Shown piece by piece: positions 6,311 through 14,988 of a DNA stretch of 46,749 bases. The stretch spans positions 1 to 46,749 of the forward strand of contig NZ_NQMR01000068.1 of the NCBI RefSeq assembly GCF_002276045.1, read 5' to 3'. The translations under genes and the position numbers were made by a program. The notes beneath the pieces were generated by a model, which was given only the letters and a program-made list of their open reading frames with translations, was not told the DNA's origin and ran no database searches. Position 1 is the first letter of the stretch. Each line of letters starts with the position of its first letter. Source of the stretch: Pseudoalteromonas sp. NBT06-2 (GTDB taxonomy: Bacteria; Pseudomonadota; Gammaproteobacteria; Enterobacterales; Alteromonadaceae).

Positions 6311-8806
6311 ATGAAATATAAATTATCAGCGCTAACTTTGGCGTTAATTCCTGCATTAGCTAATGCATCAGTTGAAATCAGTGCATCTAACCAGGAAGCA
6401 TATAAACATGATTCTTTGATCGTTGTTTATAAAAAAGAAGCGACGGCGTCAAATCGTCGTGCTGTTAGAAATTTAGTCTTAGCTAAAATTTCTGATATCA
6501 ATAATGATGAGGTAGATGATAAATATCGCAATATTTTAAATGGTCGCATGGCTAATTATGAGTTAGATAAAATGTCGGTTAAAGATGCATTAGCTAAAGT
6601 TCGTAAAGATCCGGCTGTTTTATATGCAGAGCCTGATTACATCGTAAAAGCGAATGTGATGCCTGATGACAGTAGTTTTTCTGATTTATGGGGAATGCAT
6701 AATACTGGACAAACAGGCGGCGTAGATGATGCCGATATAGATGCACCTGAAGCATGGGATATTTCCACTGGTAGTAGCGATATTGTTGTAGGTGTTATTG
6801 ATACTGGTGTTGATCATTCTCATCCAGATTTGACTGCTAATGCTTGGGTTAACCCAGGTGAAATTGCTGGAGATGGTATCGATAATGATGGCAATGGCTA
6901 TGTAGATGATATGCATGGTATAAATGCAATCACAAATGCTGGTGATCCTATGGATGACAATGGTCATGGTACACATGTATCCGGTACTATTGGTGCATCA
7001 GGTAATAATGGTTTAGGTGTTGTAGGTGTCAATCATCAAGTATCCATTGCGGGTTGTAAATTTTTAGATGCCGCTGGTTCTGGTTCATCATCAGATGCAA
7101 TTAAGTGTATAGATTACATGGTTGATTTAAAAAATAACGGTGTAAATCTTCGTATTTTAAATAATAGTTGGGGTGGTGGTGGTTTTAGCCAAGCTTTATC
7201 TGATGCAATTACTTCATCTGAACAAGCTGATATTTTATTTGTTGCTGCAGCGGGTAATAGCGCAATGGATAATGATGTAAATGATTCTTATCCTTCAGGT
7301 TATGAACATGAAAGCATTTTATCTATTGCGAGTACAACTGCAAGCGATACGATGTCAGGTTTTTCGCAATGGGGTTTAACAACTGTTGATATGGGCGCGC
7401 CTGGTTCAGCAATATTATCAACGATCCCTGGCGGCGGTTATGATACATTTTCAGGTACATCAATGGCGACACCACATGTAGCTGGTGCGGCTGCGCTTGT
7501 ATTATCAGTAAATCCAGATTTAACAACGAGTGAGCTAAAAGCGTTATTAATGAATAGTGGTGATGATAATGCGGCATTAACGGGTAAAACAGTTTCAGGT
7601 AAGCGCTTAAATGTACATAACGCATTGTTAGATGCAGATCCTACTCCTGGTTTTAAATTATCGGTATCACCTTCAAATGTGAACTTAACCGCTGGTGAAA
7701 CAGCAACTTATCACTTTGAAGTTGGTTCAATAGCTGAATGGGAAGGTGAAGTTGCACTTACTATGACCGGGACTTTAGATGGAGCAACACTATCAACAAC
7801 GACAGTTAATCCAGGTGAAAGCTTCCAAGTAACAGTGCCAACTATGGCAGATACACAATGGGGAGCTTATGAATTTGAAGTTACAGCTACAAGTGGAGAG
7901 TTAGTTAAATCTAAAAAATTAGGTTTATATGTTAATCCTCAAGGTTTAAATGATTTCACTTATACAAATGAGGTTCCAGCATCCATTCCGGATAATGGAC
8001 CTGAAGGTGTGTCGTCTATACTGACAATAGCTGATGACTTAACTGTATTTGATTCAAGTACATATTTAAATATTAGCCATACATATATAGCTGATTTAGT
8101 TGTTACTTTAACTTCACCAGCGGGTACTACAGCGACTTTACATAATAAAGCCGGTGGAAGTGCTGATGATATTGATCAAAGCTATACTTCTTCAGCATTC
8201 AACGGAGAATCTACATTAGGTGATTGGACATTACATATTGTTGATACTTACGCTGAAGATACAGGTAATTTAAATAACTGGTCAGTTTCTTTCTCAGCTT
8301 TAGGTGAGGTGGGTCCTGCGGCGCCACATGCAGATTTTGATGCAGCAGTGAACTTCTTAGAAGTTAACTTTACTGATACGAGTTACGATGCAAACAATGA
8401 TATTGTGAGCTGGAGCTGGAATTTTGGTGATGCAAATACATCAACAGAACAAAACCCTATGCACACATATGCACAAGCAGGTAATTATGATGTCACATTA
8501 ACAACAACTGATTCAGAAGGCATGAGTGATACTAAAACTATGTCTGTTACTGTATCGGATGTAGCAATTGAGCTTGCAGTAAAACGTGCATATAAGTCGC
8601 GTTTAGGTAACTTACGTGTTGATATCACTTTCCAAGGTAGTCCAGCTGAAATGGTTGACGTTTACCGCAATGGTGAAAAGATAGCTACGGTAGCAAATAA
8701 TGGTATTTACCGTGATAGAGAGCGCCGTGCTGAGGGCTCACAATTTATTTATAAAATTTGTGATGCTTCAAGCGCATGTTCAAATGAAGTTACAGTAAAC
8801 TTCTAA
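6311..8806 (+). CDS. Secreted S8 subtilisin-type serine peptidase with P domain and PKD domain
   Basis: 831 residues. A signal peptide (MKYKLSALTLALIPALANAS) is followed by an I9-like propeptide (about 25-115, with VVYKKEATASNRR and LYAEPDYIVKA). The S8 domain has all three catalytic residues: Asp164 in VIDTGVD, His219 in NGHGTHVSG and Ser384 in SGTSMATPHVAGAA, with the oxyanion Asn in ILNNSWGGGG. After a beta-sandwich linker comes a proprotein-convertase P domain (about 545-665, with SPAGTTATL and GDWTLHIVD), a PKD domain (about 675-750, WSWNFGDANTSTEQNP) and a C-terminal beta domain. It should be an exported protease acting on proteins outside the cell. It diverges from csgB and ends at a strong terminator. 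Substrate unknown. Confidence 0.96.
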   Translation: MKYKLSALTLALIPALANASVEISASNQEAYKHDSLIVVYKKEATASNRRAVRNLVLAKISDINNDEVDDKYRNILNGRMANYELDKMSVKDALAKVRKDPAVLYAEPDYIVKANVMPDDSSFSDLWGMHNTGQTGGVDDADIDAPEAWDISTGSSDIVVGVIDTGVDHSHPDLTANAWVNPGEIAGDGIDNDGNGYVDDMHGINAITNAGDPMDDNGHGTHVSGTIGASGNNGLGVVGVNHQVSIAGCKFLDAAGSGSSSDAIKCIDYMVDLKNNGVNLRILNNSWGGGGFSQALSDAITSSEQADILFVAAAGNSAMDNDVNDSYPSGYEHESILSIASTTASDTMSGFSQWGLTTVDMGAPGSAILSTIPGGGYDTFSGTSMATPHVAGAAALVLSVNPDLTTSELKALLMNSGDDNAALTGKTVSGKRLNVHNALLDADPTPGFKLSVSPSNVNLTAGETATYHFEVGSIAEWEGEVALTMTGTLDGATLSTTTVNPGESFQVTVPTMADTQWGAYEFEVTATSGELVKSKKLGLYVNPQGLNDFTYTNEVPASIPDNGPEGVSSILTIADDLTVFDSSTYLNISHTYIADLVVTLTSPAGTTATLHNKAGGSADDIDQSYTSSAFNGESTLGDWTLHIVDTYAEDTGNLNNWSVSFSALGEVGPAAPHADFDAAVNFLEVNFTDTSYDANNDIVSWSWNFGDANTSTEQNPMHTYAQAGNYDVTLTTTDSEGMSDTKTMSVTVSDVAIELAVKRAYKSRLGNLRVDITFQGSPAEMVDVYRNGEKIATVANNGIYRDRERRAEGSQFIYKICDASSACSNEVTVNF

Positions 8807-8828
8807 ACTTAAATATATAACGATACAT

Positions 8829-8853
8829 AAAAGCCAGGTTTTCCTGGCTTTTT
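8829..8853 (+). terminator. Rho-independent terminator after the S8 peptidase
   Basis: AAAAGCCAGG (8829-8838), loop TTTT, then CCTGGCTTTT (8843-8852): a 10-bp perfect stem running into T residues, 22 bp after the stop codon. Confidence 0.9.
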
Positions 8854-9037
8854 ATATTGTTAATTTAACAATACATGAAATACATTCATTTTTTGAATCA
8901 AAATCAAAATATAATATAATTATTCTTATCAGTTAAAGCGCGTTAAACTTAAATATAATAATGCGTGTTGATTTTCATTTATGACAAAAATAAATAAAAC
9001 AATAATCATCAATACGCCTAAGCTTAAAAATGGAGCG

Positions 9038-9892
9038 ATGATTATGGGTTGTCCATATAATAATAACTCACGACCTATGGAAGATGGCATTCATACGGAT
9101 TTTAAAGATGATATGTCTTATGGGGACTATCTTAATTTAGCGCCAATATTATCATCACAAAACCCTTTATCGGATCAACATGATGAAATGTTATTTATTA
9201 TTATTCATCAGGCCAGTGAATTATGGCTCAAACTTGCAGGTCATGAATTAAGTAAAGCGATTCAAAATATTCAAGAAGGTGATTTTGGTCATGCATTTAA
9301 AGTCATTTCTCGCGTAAAGCAAATTCTTAACCAACTTACTCAATCTTGGAATATCTTATCTACCTTAACGCCAGTTGATTATCTTAAATTTAGAGATGCA
9401 TTAGGGCATTCTTCAGGTTTTCAATCATATGGTTACCGTAAGATTGAATTTCTACTAGGCAATAAAAATGCATCTTTATTACAAGTTCATGAAAATGATC
9501 CTGTTATCTATCAAGAATTAAAGCAAATTTTACAGCAGCCTAGTCTTTATGATGTAACTATAAAAGTACTTGAAAAAACGGGGTTGAAAATAGCCCATTC
9601 GGTACTAGAACGTGACTTTACTCAGCCTTACCAGAAGCATGATTCAGTATTAAAGGCGTGGCTTAATGTATATCAAAATGCTGATGAACATTTTCAATTA
9701 TATGAGCTTGCCGAAAAATTAGTTGATATTGAAGATAGTTTTCAACAATGGCGGTTTAAGCATATGTATACGGTACAGAGAATCATAGGAAATAAAGCCG
9801 GAACGGGTGGTTCTTCGGGTGTTGCTTTTTTAAAGCAAGCGTTAGATATCAGTTTTTTCCCAGAGCTATTTGAATTACGTACGCATTTGTAA
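9038..9892 (+). CDS. kynA: Tryptophan 2,3-dioxygenase (heme-dependent)
   Basis: Opens the indole ring of L-Trp with O2 to give N-formylkynurenine. TDO signatures are intact: GIHTDFKDDMSYGDYL, HDEMLFIIIHQASELW (the His of HQASELW is the active-site base), SSGFQSYGYRKIEFLLGNKN (the Arg of YRKIEF binds the carboxylate), a helix-rich middle, WRFKHMYTVQRIIGNK (heme-ligand His in KHMYTV) and GTGGSSGVAFLKQAL. The frame opens at 8981, but ATG 9038 is preferred because GGAG lies 2 bp closer than any other site and the resulting 284 residues with a short lead before GIHTDF match the family. First gene of a five-gene plus-strand run. One deviation: consensus QYRxIEF is GYRKIEF here. Confidence 0.95.
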   Translation: MIMGCPYNNNSRPMEDGIHTDFKDDMSYGDYLNLAPILSSQNPLSDQHDEMLFIIIHQASELWLKLAGHELSKAIQNIQEGDFGHAFKVISRVKQILNQLTQSWNILSTLTPVDYLKFRDALGHSSGFQSYGYRKIEFLLGNKNASLLQVHENDPVIYQELKQILQQPSLYDVTIKVLEKTGLKIAHSVLERDFTQPYQKHDSVLKAWLNVYQNADEHFQLYELAEKLVDIEDSFQQWRFKHMYTVQRIIGNKAGTGGSSGVAFLKQALDISFFPELFELRTHL

Positions 9893-9933
9893 TTTTGATT
9901 AACACCTTTGCATATCGCTAGAGGGGTATAATA

Positions 9934-10644
9934 ATGCAAGCATTAAAAGCTAATATTGCCGAGATCAGTCCTTTGACTGAATTTGTATTTAAAGTCGCAC
10001 TAAAACCTGAGCAACCAGCTAAGTTTTCTGCTGGTCAATATCTGAAATTGGTACTAAATAAAAATGATAAACGTGCATTTTCTATTGCAAGTCGACCAAG
10101 CCAATTAGATTTACTGGAATTGCATATAGGTGTTTCAGCTGCTGACTCATATGCCCAACAGTCTTTAGATTATTTAATTAGTCATCAAAATAGCAATTCA
10201 CAAGTAGAGTTAGAAGTGGGGTTGGGTCATTCATACTTGCAAGAAAATAGCAATCGACCAATTATTTTATTGGCTGGTGGCACGGGGTTTTCATATGTAA
10301 AATCTATGGCGGATCATTTAACTGAAGTAGAATGTGATCGTCCGGTATTTCTTTACTGGGGCGTAAAAGATATTTCAGATCTTTACGCTTTGAAAGAAAT
10401 GCAAAATTGGGCTAATTCAAGTGATAATTTCAATTTTATTCCCGTTGTAGAGCAAGCTAAAACAGATTGGCAAGGTGCAACTGGTTTTGTTCATCAAGCC
10501 GTTATGAAAGATATCATTTCGCTTGAATCTTACGATATCTATATGGCTGGACGTTTTGACATGATAGGTATTGTAAGAGATGATTTCATCAAAAAAGGTG
10601 CATCAATAGAGCATATGTATGCAGATGCTTTTGCATTTATTTAA
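9934..10644 (+). CDS. Fre/LuxG-type NAD(P)H:flavin oxidoreductase
   Basis: 236 residues, the length of E. coli Fre (233). An N-terminal FAD/FMN-binding beta barrel carries FSAGQYLKLVL and KRAFSIASRP (flavin motif RxxS, written RAFS). A C-terminal NAD(P)H-binding Rossmann domain carries LLAGGTGFSYVKSM and the terminal YADAFAFI. The family reduces free flavins and hands FMNH2 to a partner monooxygenase. The obvious partner here is the luciferase-like enzyme two frames downstream (88 bp gap). The ribosome site AGAGGGG precedes the ATG, and the gap to kynA is 41 bp, so an operon is likely. It is not a LuxG in a lux operon: no luxCDE is present. Confidence 0.9.
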   Translation: MQALKANIAEISPLTEFVFKVALKPEQPAKFSAGQYLKLVLNKNDKRAFSIASRPSQLDLLELHIGVSAADSYAQQSLDYLISHQNSNSQVELEVGLGHSYLQENSNRPIILLAGGTGFSYVKSMADHLTEVECDRPVFLYWGVKDISDLYALKEMQNWANSSDNFNFIPVVEQAKTDWQGATGFVHQAVMKDIISLESYDIYMAGRFDMIGIVRDDFIKKGASIEHMYADAFAFI

Positions 10645-10732
10645 TACTTTTAAATATTAAAATTAATGATTTTTGTCACGTGAATTCAAGGTTTTAGTTT
10701 TTGATTGGTGATTTTTAAGTAAGGAAGACATA

Positions 10733-11956
10733 ATGAAATTTGATATTTTTTTCTCTCTTTGTCAGTCTGAGGTTGATGACTTTATCCCAACAGAAAAGCA
10801 AATGTTGTATAGCTTTTTTGATCAAGTGAAGCTAGCTGATACTTTAGGGTTTGAGACAGCTTGGATAGCGGAATCTCACTTCTCAGTACAAGTGCAAAAA
10901 GCAAACCCGAATGCCGTTGTGCCTAATTTTAAAGGTGAAATAGGGCTTAACTCTGATATTTTTCAATTAGCGCACCGTATTTTTTCATGCACAAAAAATA
11001 TTAATGTCGGTTCTGCAATTATGAATCTGCTGTCAAGTGGTGGGCCCATCGCCAAGGCGGAAGCTGCAAAATTTTTTATGGCTTTACATGCATTAGATCC
11101 ACAAGAAAAACGTAAGCTATTTTTAGGTTTTGCCTCAGGTCGCTTTCCTTATCAATCAGCTCCTTTTGGAATTCACCCGAGAAATGAGTTTGAAAAAGCT
11201 ATCTGGCCGAGTTTAAAAGGTAAAATATTTTTACAAGGTATGGAAATATTTTTGCGTTTACTTAAAGGTGAAATAATAGGGTTTGAAAATATAAAACCAA
11301 TAGTATTAACTTCTAATGATTTCCGTACGCAAGACGAATGGCAAACGGCACTAAACTTAGATATTAATGTTGATAAAAGTGAAAATGAGATCGATATACC
11401 TGCTTTTTGGCAGTTTGATAAGTTAGGCATAGTACCACAAGATATTGATTTTAAATTATTGCAATTGGTAATTGGTAGTCATGATCCGCAAGCGCAAAAG
11501 TTAGCAAATGAAATTTTGCCTTGCTCTGTATTTAACCTTTCAATTACATCAAATAAAGTTATCGAAAAAACACATGAAAATATGAATAATTGGTACCACA
11601 GTGATGGCGGTCAATGGCAACGAGATATGATGCCACGTACTAGTATGATATTTATAAATAATGATGAAGATGCAAGTGAAAATGAAAAGTGTTTAAGAGC
11701 AAAACAACAGGCTGAAAAAGCACTTTCTTCATTTTGGTTAGCAATGGAAGGCACCATAGATAAAAACAAAATAGAATCAGCGGTTAGCAATGCTTTATGC
11801 GGTAGTCCAACAGAAATTATTCAGCAAATGCGAGCTCGTTTTCATCCTGATGATAAGGTTATGTTATGGTTCGATTTTAATAATCACGATAATGACAATG
11901 TTAAAAATAGCATGAGATTGGTTGAAAAACATGTATTGCCAGTATTAAGGAGTTAA
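10733..11956 (+). CDS. Luciferase-like (LLM class) flavin-dependent monooxygenase
   Basis: 407 residues of bacterial-luciferase TIM-barrel type. The N-terminus MKFDIFFSLCQSEV is followed by LADTLGFETAWIAESHFS (the LLM E-H motif), then NINVGSAIMNLLSSGGP, KAEAAKFFMALHALDP and LFLGFASGRFPYQSAPFGI. It is longer than most members (330-360). The extra length lies in the middle (about 190-275), where LLM proteins carry the variable insertion over the active site. The family uses reduced flavin and O2 to oxygenate small molecules; the reductase upstream is the likely FMNH2 source. Substrate cannot be read from sequence. AAGGAAG precedes the start. The stop is one base before the next start codon, so the two are coupled. 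Confidence 0.85.
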   Translation: MKFDIFFSLCQSEVDDFIPTEKQMLYSFFDQVKLADTLGFETAWIAESHFSVQVQKANPNAVVPNFKGEIGLNSDIFQLAHRIFSCTKNINVGSAIMNLLSSGGPIAKAEAAKFFMALHALDPQEKRKLFLGFASGRFPYQSAPFGIHPRNEFEKAIWPSLKGKIFLQGMEIFLRLLKGEIIGFENIKPIVLTSNDFRTQDEWQTALNLDINVDKSENEIDIPAFWQFDKLGIVPQDIDFKLLQLVIGSHDPQAQKLANEILPCSVFNLSITSNKVIEKTHENMNNWYHSDGGQWQRDMMPRTSMIFINNDEDASENEKCLRAKQQAEKALSSFWLAMEGTIDKNKIESAVSNALCGSPTEIIQQMRARFHPDDKVMLWFDFNNHDNDNVKNSMRLVEKHVLPVLRS

Positions 11957-11957
11957 T

Positions 11958-12887
11958 ATGAGTTCACAATTTGATGTCTTGCTTGAGAGAAAAAGAGCAA
12001 ACATAGCAGAGATTTTAGTGCATGGCTCGCTGTGCTGGGTGCATGGTAATGACGTTATTCATAATATTGGTGGAGATCCGCTTATTTATGGCCGCTCATT
12101 AATGAAGCCATTTCAAATGAAAGTCTTTAAAAGTGAGTTAAATGATTTAAAGCTTGAACAACAAGCAATTTCAGTAGCATCACATAGCGGTACGCAAAAA
12201 CATATCGAAATGGCGCAAAGCTTATTGAATAAAAGTGATTGGCATAAATTACAAACACCAATATCAAGTGCCTTAGGTGGTAACTCAGATGAGAAAAGCC
12301 GATGGCATCATCCATGCTCAGGTAAACATGCGGGTATTATTTTAGGCTGTATTAAAAAAGGCTGGCCAACAGATGATTACCTTAGCCAAAATCATGCTTA
12401 TCACAAAAGTTTTATGTATCAACTTGAGTTGGCTATGGGAGAAAAGCAAGAGGGCTTAGTTGCATGTCCTGATGGTTGTGGTTTGCCAACCTTAAATCAT
12501 TATCTATCTGATTTAGCTAAAAGTTTTTCTTATTTAGCTAAAGAATCTAACAATGATTGGATATGGTCAGCAATGACCACACATTCTTGGTATATTGGTG
12601 GTGATGGCCGTATGGATAGTGAGATAATGCAAGCCTGTGCAGGTAAAGTATTAGCGAAAGAAGGGGCTGATGGTTTACTTGGCTTAGCTATTAAAGATGA
12701 ACATTATCCCGATGGACTGGGTATTGTATTGAAAATAGCACATGGTAGAGATGAGCAATCGATGAAGCTCATTGCACAGAGTATTATTGATTATCTTGGA
12801 TTTGAGTGGTATGTAGAAGAAACAAATTCAGAGCAAGTTGCTCATGTAAAAAATGGCGTACTACCTAATAAAAATGCATATAAATAA
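11958..12887 (+). CDS. Asparaginase-like amidohydrolase (PF06089, R. etli type)
   Basis: 309 residues. Active-site features of the Rhizobium etli inducible asparaginase family can be aligned. The SxxK pair lies in GRSLMKP (Ser47, Lys50) and the second Ser in SVASHSG (about Ser77). The zinc-site residues are Cys120 and Lys123 in CSGKH, and Cys174 with Asp172 in CPDGCG. The family hydrolyses L-Asn or other amides. In this operon an amide or formyl-amide made from a Trp derivative is an equally reasonable substrate; that is inference. It starts one base after the monooxygenase stop with AAGGAGT overlapping that gene's end, and its last codons overlap the LysR start. Sequence appears complete. 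Confidence 0.85.
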   Translation: MSSQFDVLLERKRANIAEILVHGSLCWVHGNDVIHNIGGDPLIYGRSLMKPFQMKVFKSELNDLKLEQQAISVASHSGTQKHIEMAQSLLNKSDWHKLQTPISSALGGNSDEKSRWHHPCSGKHAGIILGCIKKGWPTDDYLSQNHAYHKSFMYQLELAMGEKQEGLVACPDGCGLPTLNHYLSDLAKSFSYLAKESNNDWIWSAMTTHSWYIGGDGRMDSEIMQACAGKVLAKEGADGLLGLAIKDEHYPDGLGIVLKIAHGRDEQSMKLIAQSIIDYLGFEWYVEETNSEQVAHVKNGVLPNKNAYK

Positions 12888-13800
12888 GACTCAGCTCAAT
12901 ATCAATCATTTAAAAATGATATGTACTATAGCTCAATCTTCAACTGTAAAACAAGCAGCTGAAATTTTGTTTATAACGCAACCAGCATTAACTAATAGGC
13001 TAAGAGAAGCTGAGCGGCGACTCAATACTCATTTATTTGTGAGAAATGGCCGCAAACTTATAATAACCAGTGCAGGTAAGCGATTATTACATTCAGCAGA
13101 GAAAATTTTACAGGAATTAGAAAGAGTAGAGTATGATATTTCGTTACTCGTAGATGGAATAGAGCAAGTTTTACGTATTGGTTTGCCCCATTATGCATCG
13201 TTTAAATGGTTACCTTTTGTGATGAGAGCCTTTAATAAAGAATATCCAAATATTGAATTGGAGATTATTGCAGATGCGGCTCAAGAGCCGATGACTATGT
13301 TATTCCAGGGAAAAATTGATATTGCAATGATCTCTAGTGCTAATAAGTTACTGGATTTAGATAGCGAGACTTATGGCACTTGCTGTATTTTACAAGATGA
13401 GCTTTTGGCTTGCTTATCAAAAAAACATAAAAAATCAAACCAAGTAAACTTTGATGCAGATGAATTTAAAGATGAAGTTTATATCACAAATTCGACTGTA
13501 CCTGAAAGATCTCGTGAATATGAGCTGTTTTTTAAGCCTTATCATGTTTTACCCAAAAAAGTACTTCAAGTTGGCTTTAATGAAGCGATCATGGAATTGG
13601 TAAAAGCCAATATGGGCATGACTATTATGCCAAAAAGATGGCTCGACTCTAGTATTAATAATAAAGAGATCCATACGGCTAAATTAGGAGAAGCAGGCTT
13701 AAATATTTATTGGCATTTAGTTTATTTAAAGAAAGATAAAATAAATGAACCCGCTAATTTATTAACTCAGGTACTTAAAAAAAATTCACTATTAATTTAG
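12874..13800 (+). CDS. LysR-family transcriptional regulator
   Basis: 308 residues from ATG 12874 (MHINKTQLNINHLKMICTIA). An upstream in-frame ATG at 12853 would add seven residues and a longer overlap. The N-terminal winged helix-turn-helix is typical: STVKQAAEILFITQPALTNR, then LREAERRLNTHLFVRNGRKL and TSAGKRLLHSAEKIL. A periplasmic-binding-like effector domain follows (about 92-300, with LRIGLPHYASFKWLP and KIDIAMIS). The overall look is MetR/CysB-like. It overlaps the asparaginase-like gene by 14 bp, so it is the last gene of the operon it probably controls. This is unusual, since LysR genes are more often divergent from their targets. The effector may be Trp, kynurenine or a pathway product. 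Confidence 0.93.
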   Translation: MHINKTQLNINHLKMICTIAQSSTVKQAAEILFITQPALTNRLREAERRLNTHLFVRNGRKLIITSAGKRLLHSAEKILQELERVEYDISLLVDGIEQVLRIGLPHYASFKWLPFVMRAFNKEYPNIELEIIADAAQEPMTMLFQGKIDIAMISSANKLLDLDSETYGTCCILQDELLACLSKKHKKSNQVNFDADEFKDEVYITNSTVPERSREYELFFKPYHVLPKKVLQVGFNEAIMELVKANMGMTIMPKRWLDSSINNKEIHTAKLGEAGLNIYWHLVYLKKDKINEPANLLTQVLKKNSLLI

Positions 13801-13843
13801 TGATCCCGAGTGCAGCTGCGTTAAAATAAGTTTAGGTTAAGTT

Positions 13844-14722
13844 TCATAAATTCATTTGACGAAACACTTGATTACTTAACCAACTGTTGGAGTCTGCTAA
13901 GTCCAAAATAACATCAAAATGATTACGGTTATGGATTTCTTTGCATGAAACTTCAATGCCCGCTCGACCTAACACCATAAGTATTTCACTTGTTTGCCTT
14001 TTAAATTCAGATGTTTCTTGTTCACCAAATGCGAAAATAATAGGGCAGTTGTTGACTAAAGTTTTATTGTTCGGGCTATTTTGTTCAATTTCTAAAGGTG
14101 TTAATTTTAAAGTGTCATTGATGTAAGTTAAAGCTATCGGTATAAGATCATAAATACCACTTACCGCACAAACCCCTTTAATTAGTTGGTTATTTTTTAT
14201 TTTGTCGCATTGAATATAGTCAGACCAATTCGTTTGTAGCATCATCATCGCTAAATGGGCGCCAGCAGAGCTGCCTGAGATATAAATTTCATCGGCATCA
14301 AAGCCTAATTGTGTTGCATGTGAATATAACCAAGCAATCGCTTTTCTATTTTGCTCTACTATCTCAGTTAAATTAGCATTAGGCGCTAAACTATAATTAA
14401 TGGCAGCAAAATAACATCCTTTTTGTTGAAAATTACTAGCTGCAAAAGAAGATTCATTTTTTGACAATGCTTGCCAATAACCACCATGTATATATATGTG
14501 TAACTTTTTAGTATTGCCTTGAGTTGGTAGGTACAAGTCAATTAATTCATCTTGGCTTTTACCGTAATGTAAATCAGCTTCTAAAGCTTGTTCTCGCTTG
14601 GCTTTTTCAAGAGCCACTTTGCTTTGTAATATATATTTATCAATATAAATATTGATGTCATTAATACAACTACTGGGTGAATACTCTCGCTCTAAGTTAG
14701 CTAAATCAAAGTTTTTATACAT
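13844..14722 (-). CDS. Arylformamidase (alpha/beta-hydrolase kynurenine formamidase)
   Basis: 292 residues, alpha/beta-hydrolase fold of the animal/yeast-like arylformamidase type rather than the metal-dependent bacterial KynB. The oxyanion motif HGGYWQ spans 79-84 and the nucleophile is Ser152 in GSSAGAH. The acid is most likely Glu236 in AFGEQETSEF (the family has Asp here, GEHDSPEF) and the base is His268 in HNRNHFD. The expected reaction converts N-formylkynurenine to kynurenine and formate, the step right after TDO. The gene converges on the TDO operon with a 43-bp gap, so it has its own promoter but clearly belongs to the same locus. A general esterase role is the alternative. Confidence 0.82.
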   Translation of the reverse strand: MYKNFDLANLEREYSPSSCINDINIYIDKYILQSKVALEKAKREQALEADLHYGKSQDELIDLYLPTQGNTKKLHIYIHGGYWQALSKNESSFAASNFQQKGCYFAAINYSLAPNANLTEIVEQNRKAIAWLYSHATQLGFDADEIYISGSSAGAHLAMMMLQTNWSDYIQCDKIKNNQLIKGVCAVSGIYDLIPIALTYINDTLKLTPLEIEQNSPNNKTLVNNCPIIFAFGEQETSEFKRQTSEILMVLGRAGIEVSCKEIHNRNHFDVILDLADSNSWLSNQVFRQMNL

Positions 14723-14988
14723 AGTTATTCACTTATGAAGATAATTTATGATTTTGTTAATATTATATCCTGATTTCTATTTATTATAATTAATTTATTC
14801 GATGTATAAGTCTTTAAAAATTCAACTGATAAATCAATCATTATTTATAAATAACATTTGTTTTAAAACAGCTAGTTGAAGTAAGTCAAAAGCTTTTATT
14901 GAAAGGCTTTAAAATAAACTTGTAACTAAAATATGCCATGTTAACATGCTTGACATCTTTTATTTTTTAACCTCTTAGGTTTCATAAT

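Noticed and set aside
10733..11956. Bioluminescence (lux) operon suggested by a luciferase-like protein next to a LuxG-like reductase
   Set aside because: No luxA/luxB pair and no luxCDE fatty-acid reductase genes; the LLM protein is a single, longer member and the neighbours are Trp-related.
8981..14722. Complete kynurenine/anthranilate degradation pathway
   Set aside because: Kynureninase, kynurenine 3-monooxygenase and anthranilate enzymes are not encoded in the window.
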